Of a DNA stretch of 64,000 nt, positions 46,625 through 54,949 are shown piece by piece (position 1 is the stretch's first letter; every line of letters begins with the position of its first letter). The notes under the pieces are model-generated. The model made no database searches, had not been told where the DNA came from, and saw nothing but the letters and a program-made list of their open reading frames with translations. Origin of the DNA: Galbibacter kalidii (GTDB lineage: Bacteria > Bacteroidota > Bacteroidia > Flavobacteriales > Flavobacteriaceae). The stretch is from contig NZ_JAPFGA010000006.1 in the NCBI RefSeq assembly GCF_026241135.1, forward strand, positions 164,778 to 228,777, in the 5' to 3' direction. The position numbers were made by a program, and so were the translations under genes.

Positions 46625-48298
46625 ATGAAAAAATATATAATTCCAATTTTTTTAACGCTTTGCATAGTTCCGTTCGGAGTTTTTGCACAGTCTGATTCTG
46701 CCATATATGAAGGGATAGAATTTGATATGCCCAAAGTACAAGAACCTGTTTTTGCTGATTATTCAGTGTCGATAGTGGATTTTGGGGCTGTTGGCGACGG
46801 ACTCCAAAAAAGCACCAAGGCTTTTGCAGATGCCATAGACGATGTAGCCGCCAAAGGTGGTGGAAAAGTAATTGTTCCCCGCGGAATATGGCTCACCGGA
46901 CCGATAATTTTTAAAAGCAATATCAATTTACATTTAGAAGAAGGTGCTTTGATTGTTTTTAGCCGGGATTTTGACGACTATCCTTTGATCAAAACCAGTT
47001 TTGAAGGCTTGAACACTGTGCGTTGTATTTCTCCCATTACTGCTCATGAGGTAGAGAACATCGCCATCACCGGAAAAGGAGTGATCGATGGTAATGGTGA
47101 TGCATGGCGACCGGTGAAAAAAGGAAAAATGACTCCCGGACAATGGAAAAAACTGGTGAATTCCGGAGGCGTACTTTCAGAAGATGGAAAGATCTGGTTT
47201 CCTTCCGAAGGTTCCAAAAAGGGGCATGATAGTAGCACAAATTTCAATGTTCCGGATTTGATAGGTGACGAGGAACTGGAATCAGTAAAAGATTTTTTAC
47301 GTCCGGTGATGGTGAGCATTATGAAGAGTAAAAGAATTTTGCTCGATGGACCTACCTTTCAGAATTCCCCGGCATGGAATATCCACCCACTGATGAGTAA
47401 ACATATTACAATCAGAAACCTGAACGTTAGAAACCCTTGGTATTCACAAAACGGTGATGGCTTGGATCTGGAATCTTGCAAAAATGTAGTTATCTACAAC
47501 AATACTTTTGATGTGGGTGATGACGCGATCTGTTTTAAATCCGGTAAAAACAAAGATGGTCGCGACCGGGGGATGCCTACTGAAAATGTGATTGTAAAAA
47601 ACAACACGGTTTATCACGGTCATGGAGGTTTCGTCATCGGAAGTGAGATGTCGGGCGGAGTGAAAAATGTACACGTTTCCAATTGTACATTTATCGGAAC
47701 TGATGTAGGTCTTCGTTTCAAAAGTACACGTGGTAGAGGAGGTGTTGTGGAAAATATCTTTATCTCAAATATCGATATGATCAATATTCCTACGGAAAGC
47801 ATTCGCTTTAATATGTTTTACAGCGGAAATTCCCCCGTTTTGGAGGAAGATCAGGATGCTGAAGACGAATCCAGGGATGAAAAATTAGAACCCGTTACTG
47901 AAGAAACGCCTTCATTCAGAAACATTTTTATGAAGAATATCAGGGCAACTGGATCCAAAAAAGCGGCATTTTTTATGGGGCTTCCCGAAATGAATTTGAA
48001 GAATGTACAACTTGAAAATGCAGTTCTCCATGCCAAAGAGGGAATAACTGCCATTGATGCCGACGGACTTAAACTTACCAATGTAAAAGTCCTTTCAGAA
48101 GATGAAGCATTGACCATATACAACAGTAAAAATATTGATGTGAGTGGTTTTTCATACGGAGAAAATCAAAACCCGGTAAAAGTTTTAGGAGCAAAAACCA
48201 GTGGAGTTGTGTTCTCCAAAAAAGACTTTTCTGATGCTGATAACCAAATTCAACAAGGGAACGGAGTTAAAAAAGGGGCTGTGAAAATAAAACATTAA
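46625..48298 (+). CDS. Polygalacturonase-type glycoside hydrolase family 28
   Basis: GH28 enzymes hydrolyse galacturonan or related bonds by inversion. From the ATG at 46625 the product has 557 residues with a signal peptide (FGVFAQ-SDS). The upstream ATG at 46601 would place eight charged residues before the signal. The beta-helix carries the three catalytic Asp residues in NGDGLDLESC and GDDAICFKSG, with GHGGFVIGSEMSGG and VGLRFKSTRG completing the site. An acidic low-complexity insert (about 405-430) is unusual. It is followed eight bases after the stop by the second inverted-repeat element. Confidence 0.93.
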   Translation: MKKYIIPIFLTLCIVPFGVFAQSDSAIYEGIEFDMPKVQEPVFADYSVSIVDFGAVGDGLQKSTKAFADAIDDVAAKGGGKVIVPRGIWLTGPIIFKSNINLHLEEGALIVFSRDFDDYPLIKTSFEGLNTVRCISPITAHEVENIAITGKGVIDGNGDAWRPVKKGKMTPGQWKKLVNSGGVLSEDGKIWFPSEGSKKGHDSSTNFNVPDLIGDEELESVKDFLRPVMVSIMKSKRILLDGPTFQNSPAWNIHPLMSKHITIRNLNVRNPWYSQNGDGLDLESCKNVVIYNNTFDVGDDAICFKSGKNKDGRDRGMPTENVIVKNNTVYHGHGGFVIGSEMSGGVKNVHVSNCTFIGTDVGLRFKSTRGRGGVVENIFISNIDMINIPTESIRFNMFYSGNSPVLEEDQDAEDESRDEKLEPVTEETPSFRNIFMKNIRATGSKKAAFFMGLPEMNLKNVQLENAVLHAKEGITAIDADGLKLTNVKVLSEDEALTIYNSKNIDVSGFSYGENQNPVKVLGAKTSGVVFSKKDFSDADNQIQQGNGVKKGAVKIKH

Positions 48299-48305
48299 GG
48301 AGCAA

Positions 48306-48443
48306 GACGAGACTGTCTAAAAAGCTGCAAATTCAGATGTCATGCTGAGCCTGTCGAAGCATAATTTACTGAAAATCAACATGTCTTCGACAAGCTCAGA
48401 CTGATAAATCAAGTTCACTCAGGGCTTTTTAGACAGCCTCGTC
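48306..48443. repeat. MITE-like inverted-repeat element, copy 2
   Basis: A 138-base element with 20-base arms matching at 19 positions (GACGAGACTGTCTAAAAAGC at 48306-48325; the partner at 48424-48443). Inside are TGCTGAGCCTGTCGAAGC and CTTCGACAAGCTCAGACTG, as in copy 1 at 7354. It begins eight bases after the GH28 stop, so it probably also ends that transcript. Confidence 0.7.
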
Positions 48444-48478
48444 TAAAATATTAGTTCGAACCTTAATCCCTTAGCGTC

Positions 48479-48498
48479 CCTACCTATCAATAGGTAGG
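48479..48498. repeat. Short perfect palindrome upstream of the CE12-like gene
   Basis: CCTACCTATCAATAGGTAGG has nine-base arms and a two-base loop. It is one of several short CCT...AGG palindromes in the window (see 16973, 37498, 56909). Confidence 0.6.
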
Positions 48499-48534
48499 TT
48501 TACGAGAGAAAAACAAAATAATAATAATAAACAA

Positions 48535-49365
48535 ATGAACAAGATATTCCTCTATGCCATATTCGCATTTACCGTACTTTCGTGTAATGATAAAGTACAG
48601 GAAGAAGACAAACCTAAAAAGGAAGGAAATAAAGTAACAACCGTTTACCTTATCGGTGATTCAACCATGGCAAATTATGCTGACAATTACGATCCCGGAA
48701 AAGATTATATGAAAACCCGTTATCCGGTAACAGGTTGGGGTCAGGTGTTTCAACCGTTTATGAGTTCGGATAACTTGTACAAAGTGGAAAGTTTAATAAA
48801 TGCTGATAGTGTTATTGTAGACGACAGGGCGCGTGGCGGACGAAGTACACGGACCTTTTTTCAGGAGGGTAGATGGCGTTCGGTGTACGATAGTTTAGAG
48901 AAAAACGACATTGTCATCATGCAATTTGGGCATAATGATGCAGCAGAAAACAAACCCGAACGTTATGTAAATATTGAAGGCTATAAAGAGTTTTTGCGTT
49001 TGTTTGTAACCCAAACACGTCAAAAAGGAGCGTATCTGATTATCTTAACGCCTGTTGCGCGAAACTACCCGTGGAAAGATGGAAAGCTCGAAGACGTTCA
49101 CGGAGAATACGATCAGGCGCCTAAAGATGTGGCCGCGGAAATGAATGTCATGTTGATCGACCTGAATAAAAAGTCAAGGGATTTTTTCACCAAAAAGGGA
49201 AAAGAGTACGTTACAAAAAACTATTTTATGAATCTGCCTGAAGGCAAATACGAAGCCTATCTTGACGGACAAAATGATAATACGCATTTTCAACCAAAAG
49301 GAGCTACAGAGGTGGCACGCTTGGTGTTTGAGGGAATGCAGGAGTTAAGTGTAGGAGGAGAATAA
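48535..49365 (+). CDS. Rhamnogalacturonan acetylesterase-like SGNH hydrolase (CE12-type), lipoprotein
   Basis: This family removes acetyl groups from rhamnogalacturonan or other pectin. The 276-residue lipoprotein (Cys17) has the SGNH blocks: YLIGDSTMANY (Ser), RGGRSTRTFFQEGRW (Gly), MQFGHNDAAENKPER (Asn) and DNTHFQPKGATEVA (Asp-His). The order and spacing fit CE12. It is separated from GH28 by the repeat element and hairpin, and is followed 30 bases later by a second esterase. The pair could be a separately controlled part of the locus. Confidence 0.9.
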   Translation: MNKIFLYAIFAFTVLSCNDKVQEEDKPKKEGNKVTTVYLIGDSTMANYADNYDPGKDYMKTRYPVTGWGQVFQPFMSSDNLYKVESLINADSVIVDDRARGGRSTRTFFQEGRWRSVYDSLEKNDIVIMQFGHNDAAENKPERYVNIEGYKEFLRLFVTQTRQKGAYLIILTPVARNYPWKDGKLEDVHGEYDQAPKDVAAEMNVMLIDLNKKSRDFFTKKGKEYVTKNYFMNLPEGKYEAYLDGQNDNTHFQPKGATEVARLVFEGMQELSVGGE

Positions 49366-49395
49366 TAATTAAGATGATTATTTTAAAAGAAATCA

Positions 49396-50349
49396 ATGAA
49401 TAGCTATAAATACATAAGCCTGTTTTTGATTTTGCTGAGTGTAAACCATGTGTTGTTTGCTCAAGAAAAGCTTAATCCGAGTCCATATACCATAGAGACT
49501 ACTTATCAAAAGCTTAAGAAGGATCATCCTTTTATAAAACCCGTACAGGAGCTTGTTTCAGAAGAAATTAAAGCCAAAGAAGATGTTACCTATAGAAAAG
49601 TAAATAGTGTTACCCTAAAAGCCGATGTATATCGTCCGTCGAAAAAGAGAAGAGGAGGATACCCTGCGGTGATATTGGTTCATGGTGGCGGCTGGGCATC
49701 AGGAAGTAAAGAAAATGAAAGGGTGATGGCACAACACCTTGCCCAAAACGGCTATGTGGGTGTAAGTGTGGCCTATCGTTTGAGTGAAGTCGCAAAATAC
49801 CCTGCCGCGGTACAGGACATAAAAGCTTCGATACGCTGGTTGCGGAAAAATGCCCGGAAATATAATATCGATGCCGATAGAATTGCCATTTTAGGTGCTT
49901 CAGCCGGAGCACAATTGGCAACTTTGATAGGGGTAACGTCTAACGATCCTATGTTTTCAGAAGGAGGAACAAAATATTCAGATGAGGTTCAAGCTATTGT
50001 TAATGTTGATGGGATCGTATCGTTTATTCATCCTGAAGCTGAAGAAGGAAAATATGCTGCGTATTGGTTGGGAGGAGGTAAAGAAACGAACTTTATAACA
50101 TGGAAAGTCGCTTCACCATTGGAATATGTAGATGAAAACACCCCACCAACCCTATTTATTAATAGTGCCCAGCCGAGATTCCACGCAGGAAGGGATGATA
50201 TGATAGCGATACTCGATGCCAACAATATTTACAGTGAAGTACACACCATTCCGGAATCACCACATTCTTTTTGGTTGATGCATCCGTGGTTTGAGGTTAC
50301 ATTGAATTTCACCCTCGATTTTTTGGATAAAACTTTGGGAGAACGGTAA
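49396..50349 (+). CDS. Alpha/beta-hydrolase esterase (CE10-like)
   Basis: A 317-residue secreted esterase (signal near VLFAQ-EKL) of the hormone-sensitive-lipase-like group. It has the oxyanion motif VHGGGWASGSKENERV, the nucleophile elbow LGASAGAQLATLIGV, and a late His in ESPHSFWLMHPW. An Asp should lie near RDDMIAILDANNI. It probably removes acetyl or other acyl groups from pectin fragments; substrate is not readable from sequence. It ends three bases from the convergent AraC-type regulator gene and is the last gene of the pectin locus. Confidence 0.88.
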   Translation: MNSYKYISLFLILLSVNHVLFAQEKLNPSPYTIETTYQKLKKDHPFIKPVQELVSEEIKAKEDVTYRKVNSVTLKADVYRPSKKRRGGYPAVILVHGGGWASGSKENERVMAQHLAQNGYVGVSVAYRLSEVAKYPAAVQDIKASIRWLRKNARKYNIDADRIAILGASAGAQLATLIGVTSNDPMFSEGGTKYSDEVQAIVNVDGIVSFIHPEAEEGKYAAYWLGGGKETNFITWKVASPLEYVDENTPPTLFINSAQPRFHAGRDDMIAILDANNIYSEVHTIPESPHSFWLMHPWFEVTLNFTLDFLDKTLGER

Positions 50350-50351
50350 AC

Positions 50352-51335
50352 TTATTGGACATGACTAGAGTGTCTTTCCTGATATTTAGCCCGGTATTGC
50401 ATGGGCGATAATCCGGTTTCCCGTTTAAAAATTTTCCGAAAAGCTTCAGGGTCATAATACCCCACTTCAGCTGTAATTTCACTGATGGTCAAAGTGTTCT
50501 GTTCGAGTAATTTCTTGGCAGCTTCTGCCCTCATTTTTTGAATATAGGTAATCACAGTATGATTAGTTGCTTTTTTAAACCTCCGCTGAAAGGTTCGTTG
50601 CCCCAATTGAGCCACATCTGCCAACTTTTCAAGGCTCAATTTGTCTTGATAATGACGCTCAATATACTCCTGAACCTTATGGATGGCATCCTCATTGTGA
50701 AACCGGCTCCCTTCAAAAGTAGTGTACGAACCTTGATCCTCTCTATCGATATCCACTTCAAAATATTTACCCGTCTGTACGGCAATTTCATGATTGGAAA
50801 ACTTGCCCACCAGATAAATTAACAGATTCCAGTATGAATTAGCCCCACCACTGGTGTAGAGTCCTTTGTCATCAGTAACGACTTTATCAACAAGCTGTAC
50901 TTTGGGGTAATACAATCTAAATTCATTAATCGTTTTCCAGTGGGTAGAACACCTTCGGTTATCCAATAAACCGGTTTCGGCCAATAAAAATGCACCTACA
51001 CATAGGCTGGCTACTTGTGCCCCTAGTTGATATTGGTGTTTGATCCAGGGAATGAAATTCCTATTGATATCAATTCCCTCCCGCATATCACCACTTACCG
51101 GAGGGATAATAATAAGGTCGGTTGTTTCTAACTCATCAATGGTTATATCCGATTGAATTGTATAGACCCCATCATTAAGTTTTACCTCATTGGTGAGCCC
51201 GACGAGCTGCACATTAAACATTTGAGGCGTCCCGCTCTCTTCCAGAAAGTCATTAACCTGACTGAACATATATTTTGTGTTTCCAATGGCAGCGATCAGT
51301 GAGTTGTTAGTGACAAGTATGGATATATGTTTCAT
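50352..51335 (-). CDS. GlxA-type transcription regulator: DJ-1/PfpI-like domain plus AraC HTH
   Basis: A 327-residue regulator. Residues about 1-190 form a DJ-1/PfpI-like domain (ASLCVGAFLLAETGLLDNRR includes the nucleophilic-elbow cysteine). Residues about 220-320 are a double AraC helix-turn-helix (LADVAQLGQRTFQRRFKKAT, AEVGYYDPEAFRKIFKRETG, then LSPMQYRAKY). Targets are likely activated in response to a small reactive molecule, but no ligand is known. The gene has a near-leaderless promoter (51340-51369) whose -33 end lies inside a 44-base motif found twice more downstream. This suggests it controls itself and those sites. Confidence 0.9.
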   Translation of the reverse strand: MKHISILVTNNSLIAAIGNTKYMFSQVNDFLEESGTPQMFNVQLVGLTNEVKLNDGVYTIQSDITIDELETTDLIIIPPVSGDMREGIDINRNFIPWIKHQYQLGAQVASLCVGAFLLAETGLLDNRRCSTHWKTINEFRLYYPKVQLVDKVVTDDKGLYTSGGANSYWNLLIYLVGKFSNHEIAVQTGKYFEVDIDREDQGSYTTFEGSRFHNEDAIHKVQEYIERHYQDKLSLEKLADVAQLGQRTFQRRFKKATNHTVITYIQKMRAEAAKKLLEQNTLTISEITAEVGYYDPEAFRKIFKRETGLSPMQYRAKYQERHSSHVQ

Positions 51336-51339
51336 ATTT

Positions 51340-51369
51340 CAAAGCTATTAAAAAAGCATAAATTGGCAA
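51340..51369 (-). promoter_or_regulatory. Promoter of the GlxA/AraC-type gene, near-leaderless
   Basis: On the minus strand TTG (51369-51367), a 19-base spacer and TAGCTTTG (51347-51340) fit TTTG / TAnnTTTG. The box ends four bases before the ATG at 51335. The -33 element lies within motif A (51363-51406). Confidence 0.55.
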
Positions 51370-51431
51370 TATCAATAGGCTAATTTGTCATTTTTGCCTG
51401 TTTTAAGCTAATGGTATGCTAGATAATTTTA
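51363..51431 (+). promoter_or_regulatory. Putative AraC operator-promoter, motif A
   Basis: This is a 44-base motif (TTGGCAATAT..., AATTTGTCATTTTTGCC, GTTTTAA) followed after exactly 17 bases by TAATTTTA (51424-51431). It matches motif B at 41 of 44 positions. GGCAA and TTGCC form an inverted pair inside it, and TTTGTC/TTTGCC are spaced direct copies. On the plus strand the next gene starts 390 bases away, so its rightward target may have been lost. The region up to 51824 otherwise holds only a hairpin and a repeat. Confidence 0.55.
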
Positions 51432-51604
51432 TCAGTTAGGTTTTAAACTAATAGCGTCCAAAACGTTTTATTGAATTTTTTAAACATACTGAATCTGCTG
51501 AGGTTTTGATGAAATTTCAACGTTTGTGGTTTGATTCCGGCCTACGATAAAAATATTGAAAATCAAGGAAGCAGCGGTGGGTTAAAGATAAAAATCTGTT
51601 TGAG

Positions 51605-51622
51605 TTCCGCCCCAAGGCGGAA
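51605..51622. repeat. Short GC-rich hairpin
   Basis: TTCCGCC pairs with GGCGGAA around a four-base loop. It directly precedes copy 2 of the dispersed repeat. Its role is unknown. Confidence 0.5.
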
Positions 51623-51623
51623 T

Positions 51624-51748
51624 GAGTTATTTTTATCTGTGGCTGGGGATTCCGTAGTATTTTCTTATGTTTTTATCGTCAGCCTAGATTTTTTTGGTTC
51701 GTTTTTTCATCAATGGAAAAAATGAACAGATAAAAATTTATTTAGGAC
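51624..51748. repeat. Dispersed intergenic repeat, copy 2 (compact form)
   Basis: Same order of segments as copy 1 at 16959-17175 (GAGTTATTTTTAT, GGGATTCCGTAGTATTTTC, TATCGTCAGCCTAGATTTT, AATGAACAGATAAAA), but without the internal insertions. It is therefore the likelier ancestral form. Confidence 0.65.
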
Positions 51749-51824
51749 AGAATTGGTTTTAAACAAAAAAATACTCGTCAAGTTTTCGGTTGCTGAACGA
51801 ATTTCATAGGTGTTTTTTTGCTTT

Positions 51825-52331
51825 ATGAAATTACAACAGAAAACACGAATTATAATTTTATTCAGTTTGTTACCGATTAGCCTAATCGGACAAGAACTAA
51901 AGTCTAATTTATTTTTGAGAACTCCTCAAATTGTGAATTACAACTTCGATCAGAATGAAGTTAGCTATAGTCCTATTGTATCAATTGGAACAGGGTTTTC
52001 CCATAAGTCTAAATTCATCGAACTCGCAATTTATATCAGTGATGATGATATTTATGGATTTTACACCTTTTTTGGAACAACGCTGAAAACAAAAGAATTA
52101 GAGGGGAATTGGAATTTTAACACAAACTGGTTTGGAGAAGTAATTTATGTACCTAATCAGTCGTTGATGTCAGATTCATTTACCTACACTACAGGACTCT
52201 GTTTTTTTCTAAGCTATAGTTTCGATTGGGGCTCAATCGGACTTCCCTTATGTGTAGGAGTTGCTTATAATCAAAAAACGATCAGTTTGAATACAAGGAC
52301 AATATTTAACATATCACTGAATCTTAATTAG
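51825..52331 (+). CDS. Hypothetical secreted protein
   Basis: A 168-residue protein with an N-terminal signal (LFSLLPISLIGQ-ELK). The mature part alternates polar and aromatic residues (FNFNTNW-like segments, SFTYTTGLCFFLSYSFDWG), suggesting a small outer-membrane beta-barrel or periplasmic beta protein. No family is recognised. I chose the ATG at 51825 over the GTG at 51810 because it starts the signal peptide cleanly. It is followed directly (no gap) by a truncated isocitrate-lyase-type fragment and Ada; whether they are co-transcribed is unclear. Confidence 0.6.
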   Translation: MKLQQKTRIIILFSLLPISLIGQELKSNLFLRTPQIVNYNFDQNEVSYSPIVSIGTGFSHKSKFIELAIYISDDDIYGFYTFFGTTLKTKELEGNWNFNTNWFGEVIYVPNQSLMSDSFTYTTGLCFFLSYSFDWGSIGLPLCVGVAYNQKTISLNTRTIFNISLNLN

Positions 52332-52454
52332 ATGGAATTTAAGAACTTACGCAATAAAAACAAGCCTTTGTTTATTGATGAGGTATGGAATGTACCAAGT
52401 GCAAGAACGGTTAAAAAGCTACTAGATCAAAAATCATTTAAACCCATTTTCTAA
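52332..52454 (+). pseudogene. N-terminal fragment of an isocitrate lyase/PEP-mutase family gene
   Basis: The 40-codon frame starts MEFKNLRNKNKPLFIDEVWN and continues VPSARTVKKLLDQK. It resembles the first 30-35 residues of isocitrate lyase/phosphoenolpyruvate mutase family proteins (pattern MxFKxLHxxxxPLLIxNVWDVPSA). The family continues to about 250 residues, but here it stops after a divergent tail. The stop is followed at once by the Ada ATG. I read it as the remnant of an upstream partner gene after an internal deletion; it could instead be a translated leader for Ada. Confidence 0.5.
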
Positions 52455-53513
52455 ATGTCAATAATAGAAAACAATAAAATCGAAACCTATTATAAAGCTT
52501 TACTAGAAAGGAAACAGAGCTTTGTTGGTGTTTTTTTCGTGGGTGTAAAAACCACCTCCGTTTTTTGTATTGCTACATGCAGAGCAAGGAAACCAAAAAA
52601 AGAAAACGTAGAGTTCTTTTCTTCATTCAAAGAAGCATTAGACAATGGATACAGACCGTGCAAAATATGCAAACCCACCGAAAACGCAAATCAAGCACCT
52701 GAACAGGTTGAAACAGCGATAAAAATGGTCAAAGAAAACCTTAAAGGGAAAATAACAGATTACCAACTCCGTAAGAAAAGCATAAGCCCGGAGGTAGTAC
52801 GTAGGTGGTTCAAAAAAAATTATGGTATGACTTTTCATGCATTTCAAAGAATGTATCGCATAAACAATGCTTTCCAGGAATTAAAGAATGGAAAGAACAC
52901 AACCCATACAGCTTTTGATAATGGCTATGAATCCCTAAGCGGATTTGGTTATACTTTTAAGAAAATCATAGGTGAATCACCACAAAAAAGTACGGATAAA
53001 AATGTAATTTTAATCAGTCGACATACTACTCCGTTAGGACCAATGTTTGTATGTGCAACAGATAACGGAATTTGCTTATTAGAGTTTGTAGACAGGCGAA
53101 TGTTGGAAACAGAATTTAAAGATTTGCAAAAATTACTAAATGCCAACATAATTGCTGGTGAAAATGAACACATAAAGCAAGCGAAAAAAGAAATTACAGA
53201 ATATTTTGAAGGTAAGAGAAAAAGGTTTGATGTAAAACTTGAAACACCAGGAACAGATTTTCAAAATTTAATTTGGAATAGTTTACGGGAAACGGAATAC
53301 GGCAATACCGTGACATATCAACAACAAGCAGAAAAAACAAATAAACCTAAAGCAGTAAGAGCGGTTGCAAGAGCAAATGGATTTAATAGGGTTGCCATTA
53401 TTATACCTTGTCACAGAGTGATAGGAAAAGATGGGAAAATGACCGGATATGGCGGTGGAATAGAGCGAAAACATTGGCTGATTGGGCATGAACGAAAAAA
53501 TATTGATGTATAA
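52455..53513 (+). CDS. ada: Ada-type methylated-DNA--protein-cysteine methyltransferase and AraC regulator
   Basis: Ada repairs alkylated DNA and, when methylated, activates its own regulon. The 352-residue product has all three parts. The N-terminal zinc domain has four cysteines in FCIATCRARKP and RPCKICKP, including the methylphosphotriester acceptor. The AraC helix-turn-helix is at about 90-180 (RRWFKKNYGMTFHAFQRMYR). The O6-methylguanine methyltransferase domain has the acceptor Cys in IIPCHRVIGKDGKMTGYGGG. The start at 52455 directly abuts the stop of the preceding fragment. The neighbouring ECF41 unit starts 34 bases after its end. Confidence 0.93.
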   Translation: MSIIENNKIETYYKALLERKQSFVGVFFVGVKTTSVFCIATCRARKPKKENVEFFSSFKEALDNGYRPCKICKPTENANQAPEQVETAIKMVKENLKGKITDYQLRKKSISPEVVRRWFKKNYGMTFHAFQRMYRINNAFQELKNGKNTTHTAFDNGYESLSGFGYTFKKIIGESPQKSTDKNVILISRHTTPLGPMFVCATDNGICLLEFVDRRMLETEFKDLQKLLNANIIAGENEHIKQAKKEITEYFEGKRKRFDVKLETPGTDFQNLIWNSLRETEYGNTVTYQQQAEKTNKPKAVRAVARANGFNRVAIIIPCHRVIGKDGKMTGYGGGIERKHWLIGHERKNIDV

Positions 53514-53547
53514 TGCTCGTTGCTAATAATTAAGAAAAATAATTTTA

Positions 53548-54387
53548 ATGGATATTTTACAAGATTATCAATCAAAACTATTTCCTTATGCCTATAATAT
53601 CCTTGGCAGTATAGATGATGCGAACGATGTTATACAGGATGTAGTTGTAAACTATATTGAAAGCAATAGGGATGCTATTAAAAATGAATCGGCTTATTTG
53701 ATCAAAAGTGTCATCAACAAATCCATCAACCTAAAAAAAAGGAGTAAAAAGATGGTTGGTCAAACCACATGGTTGCCGGAACCCGTTGCTACCGAAAATG
53801 CAGATACAAAAATCAATAGTCAGGAAATCATATCATACTCGATGTTGGTTTTGTTGGAATATCTGAATCCAAAGGAAAGAGGGGTTTTTATCTTAAAACA
53901 AGTCTTTGACTATTCCCATCAAGAGATTGCTGAGCTGTTTTCTATTTCTATTGAAAATTCAAGGAAACTATTGAGCCGAGCAAAAAACACCTTAAAAAAG
54001 CAAGATTCCGATTTTAAATTGAGAGGCGCACCCTCTAACGATTTCCTGTCGGAATTTGTAGACACCATCAGAAAAGGAGAAGTGAAAATGCTGGAAGAAA
54101 TGCTATCTGAACACATTACTGCCCAGACTGATGGTGGCGGCAAGATTAAGGTACTAAGTGAATTTACTTCTGGCATCAAAGCTGTTGCCCTTTTTGCTGT
54201 TAAGGTATATGATCTGTACCTGAAGAAATGTAGGATTGAATTCAAACAGCTTAACCATTCTCCCGCTCTGTTATTTTACAAAGGAGATAGATTGAGATCT
54301 TGCGAAATACTCGATATAGATATAAATACCGGTAAAATCAGCAATATATACTCCGTTGTTGATCCCAATAAACTAAAAAGAATATAA
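53548..54387 (+). CDS. ECF41/SigJ-type sigma factor with SnoaL-like C-terminal domain
   Basis: A 279-residue ECF sigma factor. Region 2 is near the start (SIDDANDVIQDVVVNYIES) and region 4 near 105-155 (VFDYSHQEIAELFSISIENS). The C-terminal 120 residues form a SnoaL/NTF2-like domain with the family motif DGGGK (AQTDGGGKIKVL). In ECF41 factors this domain regulates the sigma activity in place of an anti-sigma factor. The gene is followed by an AhpD-like gene, the usual ECF41 partner. A match to the ECF41 promoter pattern lies between them. Confidence 0.9.
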   Translation: MDILQDYQSKLFPYAYNILGSIDDANDVIQDVVVNYIESNRDAIKNESAYLIKSVINKSINLKKRSKKMVGQTTWLPEPVATENADTKINSQEIISYSMLVLLEYLNPKERGVFILKQVFDYSHQEIAELFSISIENSRKLLSRAKNTLKKQDSDFKLRGAPSNDFLSEFVDTIRKGEVKMLEEMLSEHITAQTDGGGKIKVLSEFTSGIKAVALFAVKVYDLYLKKCRIEFKQLNHSPALLFYKGDRLRSCEILDIDINTGKISNIYSVVDPNKLKRI

Positions 54388-54401
54388 AAAAACAGCTTTT
54401 T

Positions 54402-54428
54402 TGTCACGTTTCGTCATTCTTGTTTGCC
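54402..54428 (+). promoter_or_regulatory. Candidate ECF41-type promoter of the AhpD-like gene
   Basis: TGTCACG (54402-54408), 16 bases, then TGCC (54425-54428) resembles the ECF41 pattern TGTCACA-N16-CGTC as I recall it. The -10 half matches imperfectly. It lies in the 73-base gap between the sigma factor and its partner. Confidence 0.4.
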
Positions 54429-54460
54429 TTATGAGCAGAAACCTTTAAAAACAAGAAAAC

Positions 54461-54922
54461 ATGAAACAGCGATTAAATTTAAATGAAAAAGGAAGTAATG
54501 CTTTGAAATCCTTGTATGGTATTTCAAAGCATTTGTACAATTCCACTATCGACAAGCAACTTTTTGAACTCCTTTACTTCAGGGTGTCCCAGATAAACGG
54601 CTGTGCTTTTTGTTTGGACATGCATTCCAAAGACCTGCTAGCCAAAGGGGAATCTGCACAGCGATTGTTTGTATTGGATGCGTGGCGAGAGGCACCGTTT
54701 TTTTCTGAGAAGGAATGTGCGGCGTTAAGCTGGGCAGAAGCCGTGACTAAATTAGATAATGGTCATGTCCCTGACGATACCTATGAAGAAGTATCTAAAC
54801 ATTTTACAGAAGCCGAACTGATCGATTTGACCTTAGCGGTTACTGCCATAAACACCTATAACCGTTTCAACATCGCTTTTGGAACTCCGGCAGGCACCTA
54901 TGAAGTGGGTCAGTTTAGTTGA
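54461..54922 (+). CDS. Carboxymuconolactone decarboxylase / AhpD-like protein
   Basis: A 153-residue all-helical protein of the CMD family. The CxxC-type active site is QINGCAFCLDMHSKD, typical of AhpD-like alkylhydroperoxidase-type proteins, which act with thiol chemistry in peroxide or electrophile defence. The substrate is unknown. It follows the ECF41 sigma gene, a conserved pairing, and ends in a terminator at 54950-54990. Confidence 0.9.
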   Translation: MKQRLNLNEKGSNALKSLYGISKHLYNSTIDKQLFELLYFRVSQINGCAFCLDMHSKDLLAKGESAQRLFVLDAWREAPFFSEKECAALSWAEAVTKLDNGHVPDDTYEEVSKHFTEAELIDLTLAVTAINTYNRFNIAFGTPAGTYEVGQFS

Positions 54923-54949
54923 TACAGAAAAAGCTTAGCATAATATGAT

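Noticed and set aside
37547..50349. Type IX secretion C-terminal sorting domains on the pectin enzymes
   Set aside because: The C-termini end in enzyme domains without the usual sorting-domain pattern; export is by lipoprotein or ordinary signals.
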